Notes under the pieces: generated by a model | Told to the model about the DNA's origin: nothing | What the model saw: the letters and a program-made list of their open reading frames with translations, nothing else | Databases searched by the model: none | Assembly: GCA_023423475.1 (NCBI GenBank) | Contig: JAFAFN010000309.1 | Location: forward strand, 1-5,636 | Length of the DNA stretch: 5,636 bases | DNA from: Actinomycetes bacterium | GTDB taxonomy: Bacteria > Actinomycetota > Acidimicrobiia > Acidimicrobiales > Microtrichaceae | Direction: 5' to 3' | Program-made: the position numbers and the translations under genes | In this document: in pieces, positions 5,449 to 5,636 of the stretch | How the letters are laid out: each line of letters starts with the position of its first letter | How positions within the stretch are numbered: position 1 is the first letter of the stretch

Positions 5449-5636
5449 TTGCGCCACCACACCCCGGTCCAGTCGACCTCGACGATCGGATCGGTGATGC
5501 CCTGCGGGGCGCGGTAGTCGTCGACCGCGCCGCGACACGGCACCCAGCCGCCGTAGTCGTCGACGAGCACGAACCCGCCGGGGGAGACCCGCGGCTCGAG
5601 CGCGATGAGTGCATCCATCGTCGACTCGTACAGGTC
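5436..5636 (-). CDS. TylF/MycF-family O-methyltransferase, C-terminal fragment (gene continues beyond window)
   Basis: The minus strand is open from the right edge to a TGA at 5436-5438, giving the last 66 residues of a larger protein; an internal ATG at 5618 is not the true start, because the frame and homology continue upstream. Seen: DLYESTMDAL at the edge, LSPGG-like RVSPGGFVLVDDYGGW with the Asp-Asp pair, CRGAVDDYRAPQGITDPI, and a terminal VDWTGVWWRK. This pattern is typical of the macrocin/mycinamicin O-methyltransferase family (TylF, MycF), in which the aspartates of DLYEST and VDDYG bind Mg2+. These SAM-dependent enzymes methylate sugar hydroxyls of macrolides, but many members in other bacteria have unknown sugar or glycan substrates. 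It is convergent with ybjQ, 33 bases away, and is probably not part of the biotin operon. The SAM-binding part lies outside the window, so the substrate cannot be inferred. Confidence 0.85.
   Translation of the reverse strand, partial: DLYESTMDALIALEPRVSPGGFVLVDDYGGWVPCRGAVDDYRAPQGITDPIVEVDWTGVWWRKSAR

Noticed and set aside
3662..5497. Plus-strand open frame of 611 codons spanning bioF, bioD and ybjQ in another frame
   Set aside because: It crosses three recognised genes out of frame and is low-complexity.
1..5636. CRISPR arrays, tRNA or rRNA genes, insertion sequences
   Set aside because: No spaced repeat series, no cloverleaf-like stretch and no transposase or terminal inverted repeats were seen; nearly all of the window is accounted for by coding sequence.

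Overview
The window is very GC-rich and densely coding, with GTG starts and 4-base stop/start overlaps, which points to an actinobacterium (Actinomycetota). A bacterial type I fatty acid synthase (FAS-I) narrows this further. FAS-I is best known from the mycobacteria/corynebacteria/nocardiae, but related enzymes may occur elsewhere in the phylum, so I do not assign an order or genus.

Layout. Positions 1-1737 (minus strand) hold the first 579 codons of a giant FAS-I gene that runs off the left edge. It shows an acetyltransferase domain followed by the start of the enoyl reductase domain. Positions 1738-1939 are a divergent intergenic region with two hairpin-forming inverted repeats, a perfect 21-bp tandem duplication and several GGTAACC/GGTTACC motifs. 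Positions 1940-5024 (plus strand) are a compact biotin cluster, bioA-bioF-bioD, joined by two GTGA overlaps. Positions 5055-5402 encode a small YbjQ/UPF0145-family protein 30 bases after bioD, with its own strong ribosome binding site. From 5436 to the right edge (minus strand) is the C-terminal end of a TylF/MycF-type, metal-dependent O-methyltransferase that converges on ybjQ.

How the genes fit together. BioF makes 7-keto-8-aminopelargonate (KAPA), BioA converts it to 7,8-diaminopelargonate (DAPA), and BioD closes the ureido ring to give dethiobiotin. BioB, which inserts sulfur, and the enzymes that supply pimeloyl thioester are not in the window. Biotin is the cofactor of acyl-CoA carboxylase, which makes the malonyl-CoA that FAS-I consumes. 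The divergent fas/bio arrangement around a repeat-rich shared control region therefore makes metabolic sense and suggests co-regulation.

Points of most interest: the FAS-I fragment is easily missed because longer spurious frames lie opposite it; its acetyltransferase nucleophile motif is GHSGG rather than GHSQG; BioA resembles the Bacillus lysine-using type (BioK) at substrate-pocket positions; BioF has a changed and about 10-residue-shortened loop between its PLP-binding Asp/His and Lys; and the intergenic region carries an unassigned operator-like array. I see no clear evidence of a wholly new system. This is mainly a core-metabolism locus with some unusual details.
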